Assembly (NCBI GenBank): GCA_934699135.1
Contig: CAKUVM010000001.1
Location: 62,001-126,000, forward strand
DNA from: an uncultured Bacteroidales bacterium
GTDB taxonomy: Bacteria; Bacteroidota; Bacteroidia; Bacteroidales; Marinilabiliaceae
Length of the DNA stretch: 64,000 nt
Direction of reading: 5' to 3'
In this document: positions 7,712-16,432 of the stretch, in pieces
Layout of the letters: each line of letters starts with the position of its first letter
How positions within the stretch are numbered: position 1 is the first letter of the stretch
Translations under genes and position numbers: made by a program
The notes under the pieces: generated by a model
The model's database searches: none
The model's input: only the letters and a program-made list of their open reading frames with translations
What the model was told of the DNA's origin: nothing

Positions 7712-8755
7712 ATGGCAAAGATGAATTTTGGCGGCGTCATTGAGGAAGTCATGACCCGCGAGGAGTTCCCTCTTGAGAAGGCGCGTGAGATCCTGAAGAA
7801 CGAGACCATCGCCGTCATCGGCTACGGCGTGCAGGGCCCGGGTCAGTCTCTCAACCTGCGCGACAACGGCTTCAACGTCATCGTGGGCCAGCGTCAGGGC
7901 AAGACTTTCGAGAAGGCCGTGGCCGACGGCTGGAAGCCGGGCGAGACCCTCTTCTCCATCGAGGAGGCCGTCAAGAAAGGCACCGTCATCATGTGCCTCC
8001 TCTCAGACGCCGCCGTCCTCTCCGTATGGCCCACCATCAAGGCCGCCCTCACCCCGGGCAAGACCCTCTACTTCTCCCACGGCTTCGCCATCACTTGGAA
8101 CGACCGCACCAAGTGCGTGCCTCCCGCTGACGTAGACGTCATCATGGTCGCCCCGAAGGGCTCCGGCACGTCGCTCCGCAGCATGTTCCTCCAGGGCCGC
8201 GGCCTCAACTCTTCTTACGCCGTCTATCAAGACGCCTCCGGCAAGGCCCTCGACAAGGCTCTGGCCCTCGGCATCGGCATCGGCTCCGGCTACCTCTTCG
8301 AGACCACGTTCCAGCGCGAGGCCACCTCTGACCTCACCGGCGAGCGCGGCTCTCTGATGGGTGCCATCCAGGGCCTCCTCCTCGCGCAGTACGAGGTGCT
8401 CCGCGAGAACGGCCACACCCCCTCCGAGGCTTTCAACGAGACCGTGGAGGAGCTCACCCAGAGCCTCATGCCCCTCTTCGCAGAGAAAGGCATGGACTGG
8501 ATGTACGCCAACTGCTCCACCACCGCTCAGCGCGGCGCGCTGGACTGGTACCCCCGTTTCCACGACGCCATCAAGCCCATCATGCAGTGGCTCTATATGA
8601 GCGTCAAGCTCGGCAACGAGGCTCAGATCTCCATGGACTCCAACTCTAAGCCCGACTATCGCGTGGGCCTCGAGAAGGAGCTCAAGGCCCTCCGCGACAG
8701 CGAGATGTGGCAGACGGCCGTAACCGTCCGCAAGCTCCGCCCGGAGAACAACTAA
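7712..8755 (+). CDS. ilvC: Ketol-acid reductoisomerase (NADP+)
   Basis: Isomerises and reduces acetolactate and acetohydroxybutyrate, the step after IlvBN. The 347 residues are the short (class I) form. The Rossmann motif GYGVQGPGQSLNLRDNG (about residues 37-53) binds NADPH; the acidic catalytic residues lie in the C-terminal knotted domain (DLTGERGSLMGAIQGL, ETVEELTQ). Codon use here is noticeably more regular (abundant GGC, CTC, AAG) than in neighbours, which is usual for a highly expressed KARI. Hairpins follow the stop. Confidence 0.97.
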   Translation: MAKMNFGGVIEEVMTREEFPLEKAREILKNETIAVIGYGVQGPGQSLNLRDNGFNVIVGQRQGKTFEKAVADGWKPGETLFSIEEAVKKGTVIMCLLSDAAVLSVWPTIKAALTPGKTLYFSHGFAITWNDRTKCVPPADVDVIMVAPKGSGTSLRSMFLQGRGLNSSYAVYQDASGKALDKALALGIGIGSGYLFETTFQREATSDLTGERGSLMGAIQGLLLAQYEVLRENGHTPSEAFNETVEELTQSLMPLFAEKGMDWMYANCSTTAQRGALDWYPRFHDAIKPIMQWLYMSVKLGNEAQISMDSNSKPDYRVGLEKELKALRDSEMWQTAVTVRKLRPENN

Positions 8756-8766
8756 GAGACGGGAAA

Positions 8767-8858
8767 GGCCCGCGCGCCGCGCGGGCCAAGACACAAGGCG
8801 CGGGGCCACGGGTGGTCTCCCGCACACAATGGGGCATGGCCAGGCCCCGCGCCTTTTT
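8767..8858 (+). terminator. Hairpins between ilvC and leuA
   Basis: GGCCCGCGC (8767-8775) pairs with GCGCGGGCC (8779-8787) with a 3-base loop. Then GGCGCGGGGCC (8797-8807) pairs with GGCCCCGCGCC (8843-8853) and is followed by five T (8854-8858), so the second is a plausible intrinsic terminator or partial terminator. I found no Leu-rich leader ORF here. The other bases before leuA (8859-9019) show no clear promoter box; TACCTTAT near 8934 is weak. Confidence 0.6.
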
Positions 8859-9019
8859 CACCATCACGCCCCCGCGGCGGGCGACAACGACAAGCCGCGA
8901 CACAAAAACAAAACGCAGGCACCCGCAGGTCTTACCTTATGACGACGCGGCCGGCGGGGCCTCACTCCTACTCTCACAAACACGAGGCGTCGCCGACAAA
9001 ACAAAACGACTTCAGAAGC

Positions 9020-10528
9020 ATGGACAACAGAGTCTACATCTTTGACACCACGCTGCGCGACGGCGAGCAGGTGCCGGGCTGCCAGCTCAACACGGTTGAG
9101 AAAATACAGGTCGCCAAGGCGCTAGAGTCCCTTGGCGTCGATGTCATCGAGGCGGGTTTCCCCATCTCCAGCCCGGGAGACTTCAACTCGGTCATCGAGA
9201 TCTCCAAGGCCGTCACGTGGCCCACCATATGCGCCCTGACCAGGGCGGTGGAGAAAGACATTGACGTGGCCGCCGATGCACTGCGTTTTGCAAAACACAA
9301 ACGGATTCACACGGGTATCGGCACGTCCGACTCCCACATTAAATACAAGTTCAACTCCTCCCGCGAAGAGATCATCGAGCGCGCCGTCAGGGCTGTCAAG
9401 TACGCCCGCAAATATGTAGACGACGTGGAGTTCTACGCCGAAGACGCCGGCCGCACGGACAATGAATACCTGGCCCGCGTGGTGGAGGCCGTCATCAAGG
9501 CCGGGGCCACGGTCGTCAACATCCCCGACACCACCGGCTACTGCCTGCCGCAAGAGTATGGCGCCAAGATAAAATATCTCGTCGACCACGTCGACGGCAT
9601 CGAGAACGCCATCATCTCCACCCACTGCCACAACGACTTGGGAATGGCCACGGCCAACACCATGGCCGGCGTGCTCAACGGCGCCAGGCAGACCGAGGTG
9701 ACCATCAACGGCATTGGCGAGAGGGCCGGCAACACTGCCCTGGAGGAGGTGGCCATGATCTTGAAATGCCACAAGGGACTGGGGCTAGACACCAACATCA
9801 ACACCAAGCAGATCTACCCCATCAGCCGCATGGTCTCCAGCCTCATGAACATGCCCGTGCAGCCCAACAAGGCCATTGTGGGCCGCAACGCCTTCGCGCA
9901 CTCCAGCGGCATCCACCAAGACGGCGTGCTGAAAAACCTCTCGACCTACGAGATCATGGATCCGCACGATGTGGGCATTGACGACAACTCAATCGTCCTC
10001 ACCGCCCGCAGCGGGCGCGCCGCGCTGCGCCACCGCCTGAGCGAGCTGGGGATCAACGTGGAGGGCGAGAAACTGGACCAGACCTACGAGCAGTTCCTCA
10101 AACTGGCGGACAAGAAGAAAGAGATAAACGACGACGACCTGCTGATGCTCGTCGGGGCCGACGTGGCGCAGACCAACCACGTCAAGATAGACTTCATGCA
10201 AGTCACCAGCGGCGTGGGCGTCAAGCCAATGGCCAGCATCGGGCTTGACATTGCCGGCGAGAAGTTCACGGCGGCCGCCACGGGCAACGGCCCCGTCGAC
10301 GCCGCCATCAACGCCCTCAAAAACATAATCCACCGGACCATGATTCTCAAGGAACTGACCATACAGAGCATCAGCAAGGGGTCTGACGACACCTGCAAGG
10401 TGCACGTCCAGGTGGAGAACGACGGCCACGTCTACTACGGCTTCGCCGCGAACACCGACATTGTGTGCGCCACGGTCGAGGCCTACGTCGACTGCATCAA
10501 CAGGTTCCACGCCGGGACTAACGCCTAA
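9020..10528 (+). CDS. leuA: 2-isopropylmalate synthase
   Basis: Condenses acetyl-CoA with 2-oxoisovalerate, the committed leucine step. The 502 residues comprise an HMGL-like TIM barrel (FDTTLRDGEQVPGCQL at 7-22, STHCHNDLGMATAN metal site, GERAGNTALEEV) and a C-terminal LeuA allosteric domain (about 370-500) that binds leucine. The frame is open to an ATG at 8939, but family members begin just before the FDTTLRDGEQ motif, so 9020 is preferred. First of the leu gene set leuA-leuC-leuD-cimA-like-leuB on one strand. Confidence 0.95.
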   Translation: MDNRVYIFDTTLRDGEQVPGCQLNTVEKIQVAKALESLGVDVIEAGFPISSPGDFNSVIEISKAVTWPTICALTRAVEKDIDVAADALRFAKHKRIHTGIGTSDSHIKYKFNSSREEIIERAVRAVKYARKYVDDVEFYAEDAGRTDNEYLARVVEAVIKAGATVVNIPDTTGYCLPQEYGAKIKYLVDHVDGIENAIISTHCHNDLGMATANTMAGVLNGARQTEVTINGIGERAGNTALEEVAMILKCHKGLGLDTNINTKQIYPISRMVSSLMNMPVQPNKAIVGRNAFAHSSGIHQDGVLKNLSTYEIMDPHDVGIDDNSIVLTARSGRAALRHRLSELGINVEGEKLDQTYEQFLKLADKKKEINDDDLLMLVGADVAQTNHVKIDFMQVTSGVGVKPMASIGLDIAGEKFTAAATGNGPVDAAINALKNIIHRTMILKELTIQSISKGSDDTCKVHVQVENDGHVYYGFAANTDIVCATVEAYVDCINRFHAGTNA

Positions 10529-10585
10529 GCGGCTCTCAACAAGGCAAAAAAACAACGACAAAAAGACCATAACAATTCCCGAAGA

Positions 10586-11980
10586 ATGAACACCCTGTTT
10601 GACAAGATATGGGACTCGCACGTGGTGCAGATTGTGCCCGACGGCCCAACGCAACTCTACATTGACCGCCTCTACTGCCACGAGGTCACCAGTCCGCAGG
10701 CTTTCGAGGGCATGCGCAAGCGCGGCATCAAGTGCTTCCGCCCCGAGAAGATATTCTGCATGCCAGATCACAACACGCCCACCCACGACCAAGACAAGCC
10801 TATTGAGGACCCCGTCAGCCGCACGCAGGTGGACACCCTGGCCAAGAACTGCAAAGAGTTCGGCCTCACGCATTTCGGCATGAACACCGACCACAACGGC
10901 ATCATCCACGTGGTGGGGCCGGAGCGCGGCCTCTCGCTGCCGGGCATGACGCTCGTGTGCGGAGACTCGCACACCTCGACCCACGGGGCCATGGGCGCGG
11001 TGGCCTTTGGCATCGGCACCAGCGAGGTGGAGATGGTCATGGCCTCGGAGTGCATCTTGCAGCAGAAGCCCAAGTCGATGCGCATCAGCGTCGAGGGCAA
11101 GCTCCAGAAGGGCGTCACGGCCAAAGACGTGGCCCTCTACCTAATGAGCAAGCTCACCACGTCCGGCGCCACGGGCTACTTCGTGGAGTACGCGGGCTCG
11201 GCCGTCAAGAGCCTCTCTATGGAGGGCCGCCTCACGCTCTGCAACCTCTCCATAGAGATGGGCGCGCGCGGTGGCTTCATTGCCCCGGACGAAGTCACTT
11301 TCGAGTATATCAAAGGTCGCGAATACGCCCCGAAGGGCGAAGAGTGGGACAAGGCCGTGGCCTACTGGAAGACCCTGAAGAGCGGCGACGACGCCGTGTT
11401 CGACAAGGAACTGACATTCAAGGCCGAGGACATCGCCCCCATGATCACCTACGGCACCAACCCCGGCATGGGGATGGCCATAACGGACAGCATCCCGACC
11501 ATAGACAGCATTGACGAGGCCGGCCGCGCATCGTTCCTCAAATCAATGGCCTACATGGGCTTTGAGCCGGGGCAGAAGCTGCTGGGCAAGAAGATAGACT
11601 ACGTCTTCCTCGGAGCCTGCACCAACGGCCGCATAGAGGACTTCCGCGCCTTCGCCTCGATCGTCAAGGGGCGCAAGAAGGCCGACGGCGTGGTGGCATG
11701 GCTGGTGCCGGGCTCATGGATGGCGGACAAGCAGATACGCGAAGAGGGGCTTGACAAAGTGTTGGCGGAGGCCGGCTTCGCCATCCGCCAACCGGGTTGC
11801 TCTGCCTGCCTGGCCATGAACGATGACAAGGTGCCGGCCGGCAAATATGCCGTCTCGACGAGCAACCGCAACTTCGAGGGCCGCCAGGGACCCGGCTCGC
11901 GCACACTGCTGGCCAGCCCGCTCGTGGCCGCCGCCGCGGCCGTAACCGGAGTCATAACAGACCCCCGCACACTGCTCTAA
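10586..11980 (+). CDS. leuC: 3-isopropylmalate dehydratase, large subunit
   Basis: Aconitase-family [4Fe-4S] enzyme that isomerises 2- to 3-isopropylmalate together with LeuD. The 464 residues carry VCGDSHTSTHGAMGAVAFGI, LGACTNGRIEDF and a CSACLAMN segment that provide the cluster cysteines and substrate loop. It lies 57 bases after leuA and 36 before its obligate partner leuD. Confidence 0.97.
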   Translation: MNTLFDKIWDSHVVQIVPDGPTQLYIDRLYCHEVTSPQAFEGMRKRGIKCFRPEKIFCMPDHNTPTHDQDKPIEDPVSRTQVDTLAKNCKEFGLTHFGMNTDHNGIIHVVGPERGLSLPGMTLVCGDSHTSTHGAMGAVAFGIGTSEVEMVMASECILQQKPKSMRISVEGKLQKGVTAKDVALYLMSKLTTSGATGYFVEYAGSAVKSLSMEGRLTLCNLSIEMGARGGFIAPDEVTFEYIKGREYAPKGEEWDKAVAYWKTLKSGDDAVFDKELTFKAEDIAPMITYGTNPGMGMAITDSIPTIDSIDEAGRASFLKSMAYMGFEPGQKLLGKKIDYVFLGACTNGRIEDFRAFASIVKGRKKADGVVAWLVPGSWMADKQIREEGLDKVLAEAGFAIRQPGCSACLAMNDDKVPAGKYAVSTSNRNFEGRQGPGSRTLLASPLVAAAAAVTGVITDPRTLL

Positions 11981-12016
11981 ACCCGTCTTCCCAAAACTCT
12001 TAGACTTCCATACCAA

Positions 12017-12619
12017 ATGAAGCAGAAATTCAACATCATAGAGAGCACCTGCGTGCCGCTCCCGCTTGAGAATGTAGACACCGACCAGATCATCCCGGCC
12101 CGATTCCTCAAGGCCACGACAAGAGAGGAGAAGTTCTTTGGCGAGAACCTCTTCCGCGACTGGCGATATAACCCCGACGGCAGCCTGAACAAGAGCTTCG
12201 TCCTCAACGACCCCACCTACGGTGGCGAGATCCTGGTGGCGGGCAAGAACTTCGGCTCCGGCTCCAGCCGCGAGCACGCCGCTTGGGCCATTGCCGGCTA
12301 CGGCTTCCGAGTGGTCGTCTCCAGCTTCTTTGCAGACATCCATAAAAACAACGAGTTAAACAACTTCGTCTTGCCAGTGGTTGTGAGCGAGGAGTTCCTG
12401 GCCGAGCTTTTCGCCTCCATCAAGGCAAACCCCAAGACCAAGGTCAGGGTGGATCTCCCGGCGCAAACCATCACCAACGAGGCCACCGGCAAGAGCGAGA
12501 AGTTCGAGATCAACGGCTACAAGAAGCACTGCCTCATGAACGGCCTCGACGACATTGACTACCTCCTGACCAACAAGGAGAAGACCGAGGCCTATGAGCG
12601 GACTGCCGCAAAATACTAA
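12017..12619 (+). CDS. leuD: 3-isopropylmalate dehydratase, small subunit
   Basis: The swivelling-domain partner of LeuC. At 200 residues it is normal length and carries the NVDTDQIIPARFLK N-terminal segment and GKNFGSGSSREHAAWAI substrate loop typical of LeuD. Gene order leuC-leuD with a short gap indicates equimolar production. The cimA-like gene follows after 21 bases. Confidence 0.97.
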   Translation: MKQKFNIIESTCVPLPLENVDTDQIIPARFLKATTREEKFFGENLFRDWRYNPDGSLNKSFVLNDPTYGGEILVAGKNFGSGSSREHAAWAIAGYGFRVVVSSFFADIHKNNELNNFVLPVVVSEEFLAELFASIKANPKTKVRVDLPAQTITNEATGKSEKFEINGYKKHCLMNGLDDIDYLLTNKEKTEAYERTAAKY

Positions 12620-12640
12620 AGCCTCACACCCTGCCACGCG

Positions 12641-14176
12641 ATGCTAGAGATTCTAGACACCACACTGCGCGACGGCGAGCAGACGGCCGGCGTCTCGTTC
12701 AACCACGGCGAGAAGCTCTCCATTGCCAAGATGCTCTTGGAGGAGGCCCTCGTGGATCGCATCGAGATAGCCTCCGCGAGGGTCTCGGCGGGCGAGCTGG
12801 AGGCCGCGACCGACATTTGCCAGTGGGCCAAGAAAAACGGCCACCTGGGCAAGGTGGAGGTGCTTGGCTTCGTGGACGGAGGGGCGTCTATCGACTGGAT
12901 ATGCCGCGCTGGCGGCAAAGTGCTGAACCTGCTGGCCAAAGGCTCGCTCCACCATGTCTCGGAGCAGCTGCGCAAGACGCCAGAGGAGCATGCCGATGAC
13001 ATTGTGGCCAACATTGGCATGGCCGCCAAGAGGGGACTCAGGGTCAACCTCTACCTTGAGGACTGGAGCAACGGCATGCGCGACTCCAAGGACTACGTCT
13101 TCTACATAGTGGACAGGCTGCGGCATGAGCCCATTGAGCGTTTCATGCTGCCAGACACCTTGGGAATCTTGAACCCCGACGAGACCTTCGCCCTCTGCAA
13201 AGAGATGACGGCGCGCTACCCCGGCCTACGCTTCGACTTCCACGCCCACAATGACTATGACATGGCCGTGGCCAACGTCTTGGAAGCCGTGAGAGGCGGA
13301 GTGACGGGCCTGCACACCACCGTCAACGGACTGGGAGAGAGGGCCGGCAACGCCCCGCTGGCAAGCGTGGTGGCCGTGCTGAACGACATGCTGATGATGC
13401 CAAACTCCATCAACGAGAAGAGGCTCACGCACGTGTGCCACATGGTGGAGAGCCTCTCCGGCGTGCGGATTCCGGACAACAAGCCCGTGGTGGGAGACTC
13501 CGTATTTACGCAGACGGCCGGCGTCCACGCCGACGGCGACAACAAGGGAAACCTGTATTGCAACCCGTTGCTGCCGGAGCGTTTTGGCCGAGTGCGCCGC
13601 TACGCCCTTGGCAAGCTGTCTGGCAAGGCCAACATTGCCAAAAACCTGCAAGAGCTGGGCATGAACCTCTCCGCCGAGCAGATCAAGCTCGTCACGCAGC
13701 GCGTCATTGAGCTGGGAGACAAGAAGGAGAGCCTGTCTGCTGACGATTTGCCGTTCATCGTGGCGGACGTCTTGCGAGGCTCGCTGCCATCATCGGCGCG
13801 GCAAAAGCCAGACGTCATCAAGGTGGTGAACTACTGCCTGAGCCTCACGCGCGGCCTCAAGCCCGTGGCCACAGTGCGCCTGTCAATCGGCGGGCAGGAG
13901 TATGAAGACACCAGCCGCGGAGACGGACAGTATGACGCCTTTATGAAGGCCCTGTGGAAGATATATGACCGGCTGGGACGCGACCACCCGAGGCTTGTGG
14001 ACTATAAGGTCTCCATCCCCCCGGGCGGCAAGACCGACGCGCTGGTCGAGACCGTAATCGTATGGTCCGATGGCGACAACGAGATCCGCACCCGCGGCCT
14101 CGACGCCGACCAGACGGAGGCCGCCATAAAGGCCACAGTCAAGATGCTCAACATCATTGAGAACAGAAACAACTAA
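12641..14176 (+). CDS. cimA: LeuA-family synthase, probable (R)-citramalate synthase
   Basis: A second acyl-CoA condensing enzyme of the LeuA/CimA/homocitrate synthase family, 511 residues. It has the barrel motif LDTTLRDGEQTAGVSF (5-20), metal site DFHAHNDYDMAVANV, NGLGERAGNAPL, and a C-terminal LeuA-type regulatory domain (about 385-505). It differs markedly from the leuA in the same operon, so it is not a recent duplicate. Citramalate synthase makes 2-oxobutyrate from pyruvate and acetyl-CoA for isoleucine using LeuC, LeuD and LeuB, all adjacent, which supports that role. No threonine dehydratase (ilvA) is in the window. A second 2-isopropylmalate synthase is the alternative; substrate specificity cannot be read from these motifs. 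Confidence 0.75.
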   Translation: MLEILDTTLRDGEQTAGVSFNHGEKLSIAKMLLEEALVDRIEIASARVSAGELEAATDICQWAKKNGHLGKVEVLGFVDGGASIDWICRAGGKVLNLLAKGSLHHVSEQLRKTPEEHADDIVANIGMAAKRGLRVNLYLEDWSNGMRDSKDYVFYIVDRLRHEPIERFMLPDTLGILNPDETFALCKEMTARYPGLRFDFHAHNDYDMAVANVLEAVRGGVTGLHTTVNGLGERAGNAPLASVVAVLNDMLMMPNSINEKRLTHVCHMVESLSGVRIPDNKPVVGDSVFTQTAGVHADGDNKGNLYCNPLLPERFGRVRRYALGKLSGKANIAKNLQELGMNLSAEQIKLVTQRVIELGDKKESLSADDLPFIVADVLRGSLPSSARQKPDVIKVVNYCLSLTRGLKPVATVRLSIGGQEYEDTSRGDGQYDAFMKALWKIYDRLGRDHPRLVDYKVSIPPGGKTDALVETVIVWSDGDNEIRTRGLDADQTEAAIKATVKMLNIIENRNN

Positions 14177-14194
14177 AAGAAAAAATATCAGAAG

Positions 14195-15253
14195 ATGAAA
14201 TTCAACATCGCACTTCTGCCTGGCGACGGCATCGGCCCCGAGGTCGTTGAGCAGGCCGTAAAGGCTGTCAACGCCGTCTGCAAGAAATTTGGCCACGAGG
14301 CCACATTCACCAAGGGCCTTGTCGGCGCGTGCGCCATCGACGCCACGGGCGACCCGTTTCCGGAAGAGACGTTCCAAATTTGCCTGAAGAGCGACGCCGT
14401 CCTCTTCGGCGCCGTCGGCGACCCTCGGTATGACAACAACCCGACGGCCAAAGTGCGCCCCGAGAACGGCCTCCTGGCCATGCGGAAGAAGCTCGGCCTC
14501 TATGCCAACCTCCGCCCCATGGAGACATATAAAAGCCTCATTGACAAGAGCCCGCTCAAACGCGAGCTGGTCGAGGGCGCGGAGTTCCTTTGCGTGCGCG
14601 AACTCACGGGCGGCATGTATTTTGGAGAGAAAGGCCGCCGAGACAATGGCGACACGGCTTTCGACACCAACCTCTACCACCGTTTTGAGGTGGAGCGAAT
14701 CTTGAAGCTCGCCTTCGAGTATGCCCAGCTCCGCCGCAAGCACCTCACGGTGGTTGACAAGGCCAACGTCCTTGAGTCGTCCAGGCTCTGGCGCGAGGTG
14801 GCGCAGGAGATGGCACCCAACTACCCCGATGTGACGACCGACTACATGTTTGTGGACAACGCGGCCATGAAGATTGTCACCTGCCCCAAGTTCTTCGACG
14901 TCCTCGTGACGGAGAACACTTTCGGCGACATCTTGACCGACGAGGCCAGCGTCATTGCCGGCTCCATGGGGCTTTTGGCCTCGGCCTCCATTGGCGAGCA
15001 CACCAGCCTCTTTGAGCCCATCCACGGCTCATATCCGCAGGCCGCGGGGAAGAACATTGCCAACCCGCTGGCCACCATCCTCTCCGCCGCCATGATGTTT
15101 GAGTACGCCTTCAAGCTCAAGGCCGAGGGCAAGGCCATCCGCGACGCCGTCACGGCCAGCATTGAGCAGGGCTACGTGACGGAAGACCTTGCCGCCGATG
15201 GCGAGAAGCACTCCACGAGCGAGGTAGGCGACTGGGTTGCCGCTCACATCTAG
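14195..15253 (+). CDS. leuB: 3-isopropylmalate dehydrogenase
   Basis: NAD-dependent oxidative decarboxylation of 3-isopropylmalate, the last gene of the leu set. The 352 residues contain the LLPGDGIGPEVVEQAV N-terminus, ENGLLAMRKKLGLYANLRP substrate-binding segment and the C-terminal metal and NAD region (NTFGDILTDEASVIAGSMG, EPIHGSYPQAAGKN). A strong terminator follows, closing the operon about 12 kb after the ilv leader. Confidence 0.97.
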   Translation: MKFNIALLPGDGIGPEVVEQAVKAVNAVCKKFGHEATFTKGLVGACAIDATGDPFPEETFQICLKSDAVLFGAVGDPRYDNNPTAKVRPENGLLAMRKKLGLYANLRPMETYKSLIDKSPLKRELVEGAEFLCVRELTGGMYFGEKGRRDNGDTAFDTNLYHRFEVERILKLAFEYAQLRRKHLTVVDKANVLESSRLWREVAQEMAPNYPDVTTDYMFVDNAAMKIVTCPKFFDVLVTENTFGDILTDEASVIAGSMGLLASASIGEHTSLFEPIHGSYPQAAGKNIANPLATILSAAMMFEYAFKLKAEGKAIRDAVTASIEQGYVTEDLAADGEKHSTSEVGDWVAAHI

Positions 15254-15297
15254 CACGCTCCACACTTCCCCATCGCAAAACGGGGGAAAGAAACGGC

Positions 15298-15345
15298 ACA
15301 GCCCCCCACATGGCCTCACAAGTCCACGCGGGGGGCTGTCTTTTT
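15298..15345 (+). terminator. Terminator after leuB
   Basis: ACAGCCCCCC (15298-15307) pairs with GGGGGGCTGT (15330-15339), then CTTTTT. It closes the ilv-leu operon. Confidence 0.85.
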
Positions 15346-15422
15346 GGAAAATTATTCCGTCCTGAAGCCCCAAAGGACGTCTTTTCAGAAAACCCTTCGC
15401 CACGAAAGCCCCCCCTTTGGGC

Positions 15423-15430
15423 TAACTTTG
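15423..15430 (+). promoter_or_regulatory. metF promoter -7 box
   Basis: TAACTTTG, 31 bases before the metF ATG, the same distance as in the rpoN and metH promoters of this window. Confidence 0.65.
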
Positions 15431-15461
15431 CGACCGTAAGACCACAAAATCATATTTCCCA

Positions 15462-16418
15462 ATGCAGTCAGTCGCCGAAATCTTGCGCAATCGCGCCACC
15501 ACCGGCTTCTCCATAGAGATTCTTCCGCCGCTCAAAGGCAAGGGCATCAGCAAGGTCTACGCCGACCTGGACAAACTGATGCGCTTCTCGCCCCTCTTTG
15601 TCAACATTACCACCCATCACTCAGAGCCTGTCTATCAGCCCGTGGAGGGTGGCAACCTGCGCAAGGTCTTCGTCCGCAAAAGGCCAGGCACAGTGGCTGT
15701 GGCTGCGGCCATACAGCACAGGTACGGCATTCCCACGGTGCCACACATCATTTGCCGCGGATTCTCGCCCGAGGAGACGGAATACGTGCTCATAGACCTC
15801 AACTTTCTGGGCATACGCGACCTCTTTCTCCTCCGGGGGGACGTGGACAAAGAAGTCCTGGTGCCCACAGAGGAGAGCCATAAGCACGCCACAGAGCTCA
15901 TCGCGCAGGTCAATGACTTCAACCGCGGCGTTTCAATTGACGGCACGCGGGCCGAGGCCCCGGAGCTGCCTTTCTCATTCGGCGTGGCGGGCTATCCAGA
16001 AAAACATGCCGAGGCCCCAAACATGGAGACCGACATGGAATGGCTGAAGCGCAAGGTGGACATGGGCGCGCAATACGTCATCACGCAGTTGTTCTATGAC
16101 AACAGCCACTTCTTCCGTTTTGTAGACTCAGCCCGCGCCGCAGGCATCGAGGTGCCCATCATCCCGGGCCTCAAGCCGCTCAGCCGCAAGGCGCAGCTCA
16201 ACGTCTTGCCACGCGTCTTCAACACAGAGATTCCGCAGGGGTTGGTGTCGAGGGTGGAGGCCGCCGCCGATGCCGATGTCAAGGCCATTGGGCGAGATTG
16301 GCTCCTCTCCCAAGCGGCGGAGCTGAAGGAGCATGGCGTGCCGTGCGTACATTTCTACACCATTGGCGCGGTGGACACCATTTGTTCCGTGGCGGAGCAA
16401 ATATTCACAAAAGATTAA
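15462..16418 (+). CDS. metF: 5,10-methylenetetrahydrofolate reductase
   Basis: FAD-dependent reduction of methylene-THF to 5-methyl-THF, the methyl donor for MetH. The 318 residues form a single TIM barrel: GFSIEILPPLKG (N-terminal catalytic Glu region), NITTHHSE, GDVDKEVLVPTEES (flavin and folate site), DMGAQYVITQLFYDN and PIIPGLKPLSRKAQL. Monocistronic with its own promoter; the convergent AraC-type regulator ends 15 bases downstream. The product feeds the B12-dependent methionine synthase at 40.9-44.5 kb. Confidence 0.96.
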   Translation: MQSVAEILRNRATTGFSIEILPPLKGKGISKVYADLDKLMRFSPLFVNITTHHSEPVYQPVEGGNLRKVFVRKRPGTVAVAAAIQHRYGIPTVPHIICRGFSPEETEYVLIDLNFLGIRDLFLLRGDVDKEVLVPTEESHKHATELIAQVNDFNRGVSIDGTRAEAPELPFSFGVAGYPEKHAEAPNMETDMEWLKRKVDMGAQYVITQLFYDNSHFFRFVDSARAAGIEVPIIPGLKPLSRKAQLNVLPRVFNTEIPQGLVSRVEAAADADVKAIGRDWLLSQAAELKEHGVPCVHFYTIGAVDTICSVAEQIFTKD

Positions 16419-16432
16419 CCGGGAGGGATGCC

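Noticed and set aside
8767..8858. Leucine-leader attenuator before leuA
   Set aside because: Hairpins are present, but no ORF with clustered Leu codons was found in any frame between ilvC and the hairpins.
8939..9019. 27-codon N-terminal extension of LeuA from an upstream ATG
   Set aside because: LeuA proteins begin just before FDTTLRDGEQ; the extension is low-complexity and probably 5' UTR.
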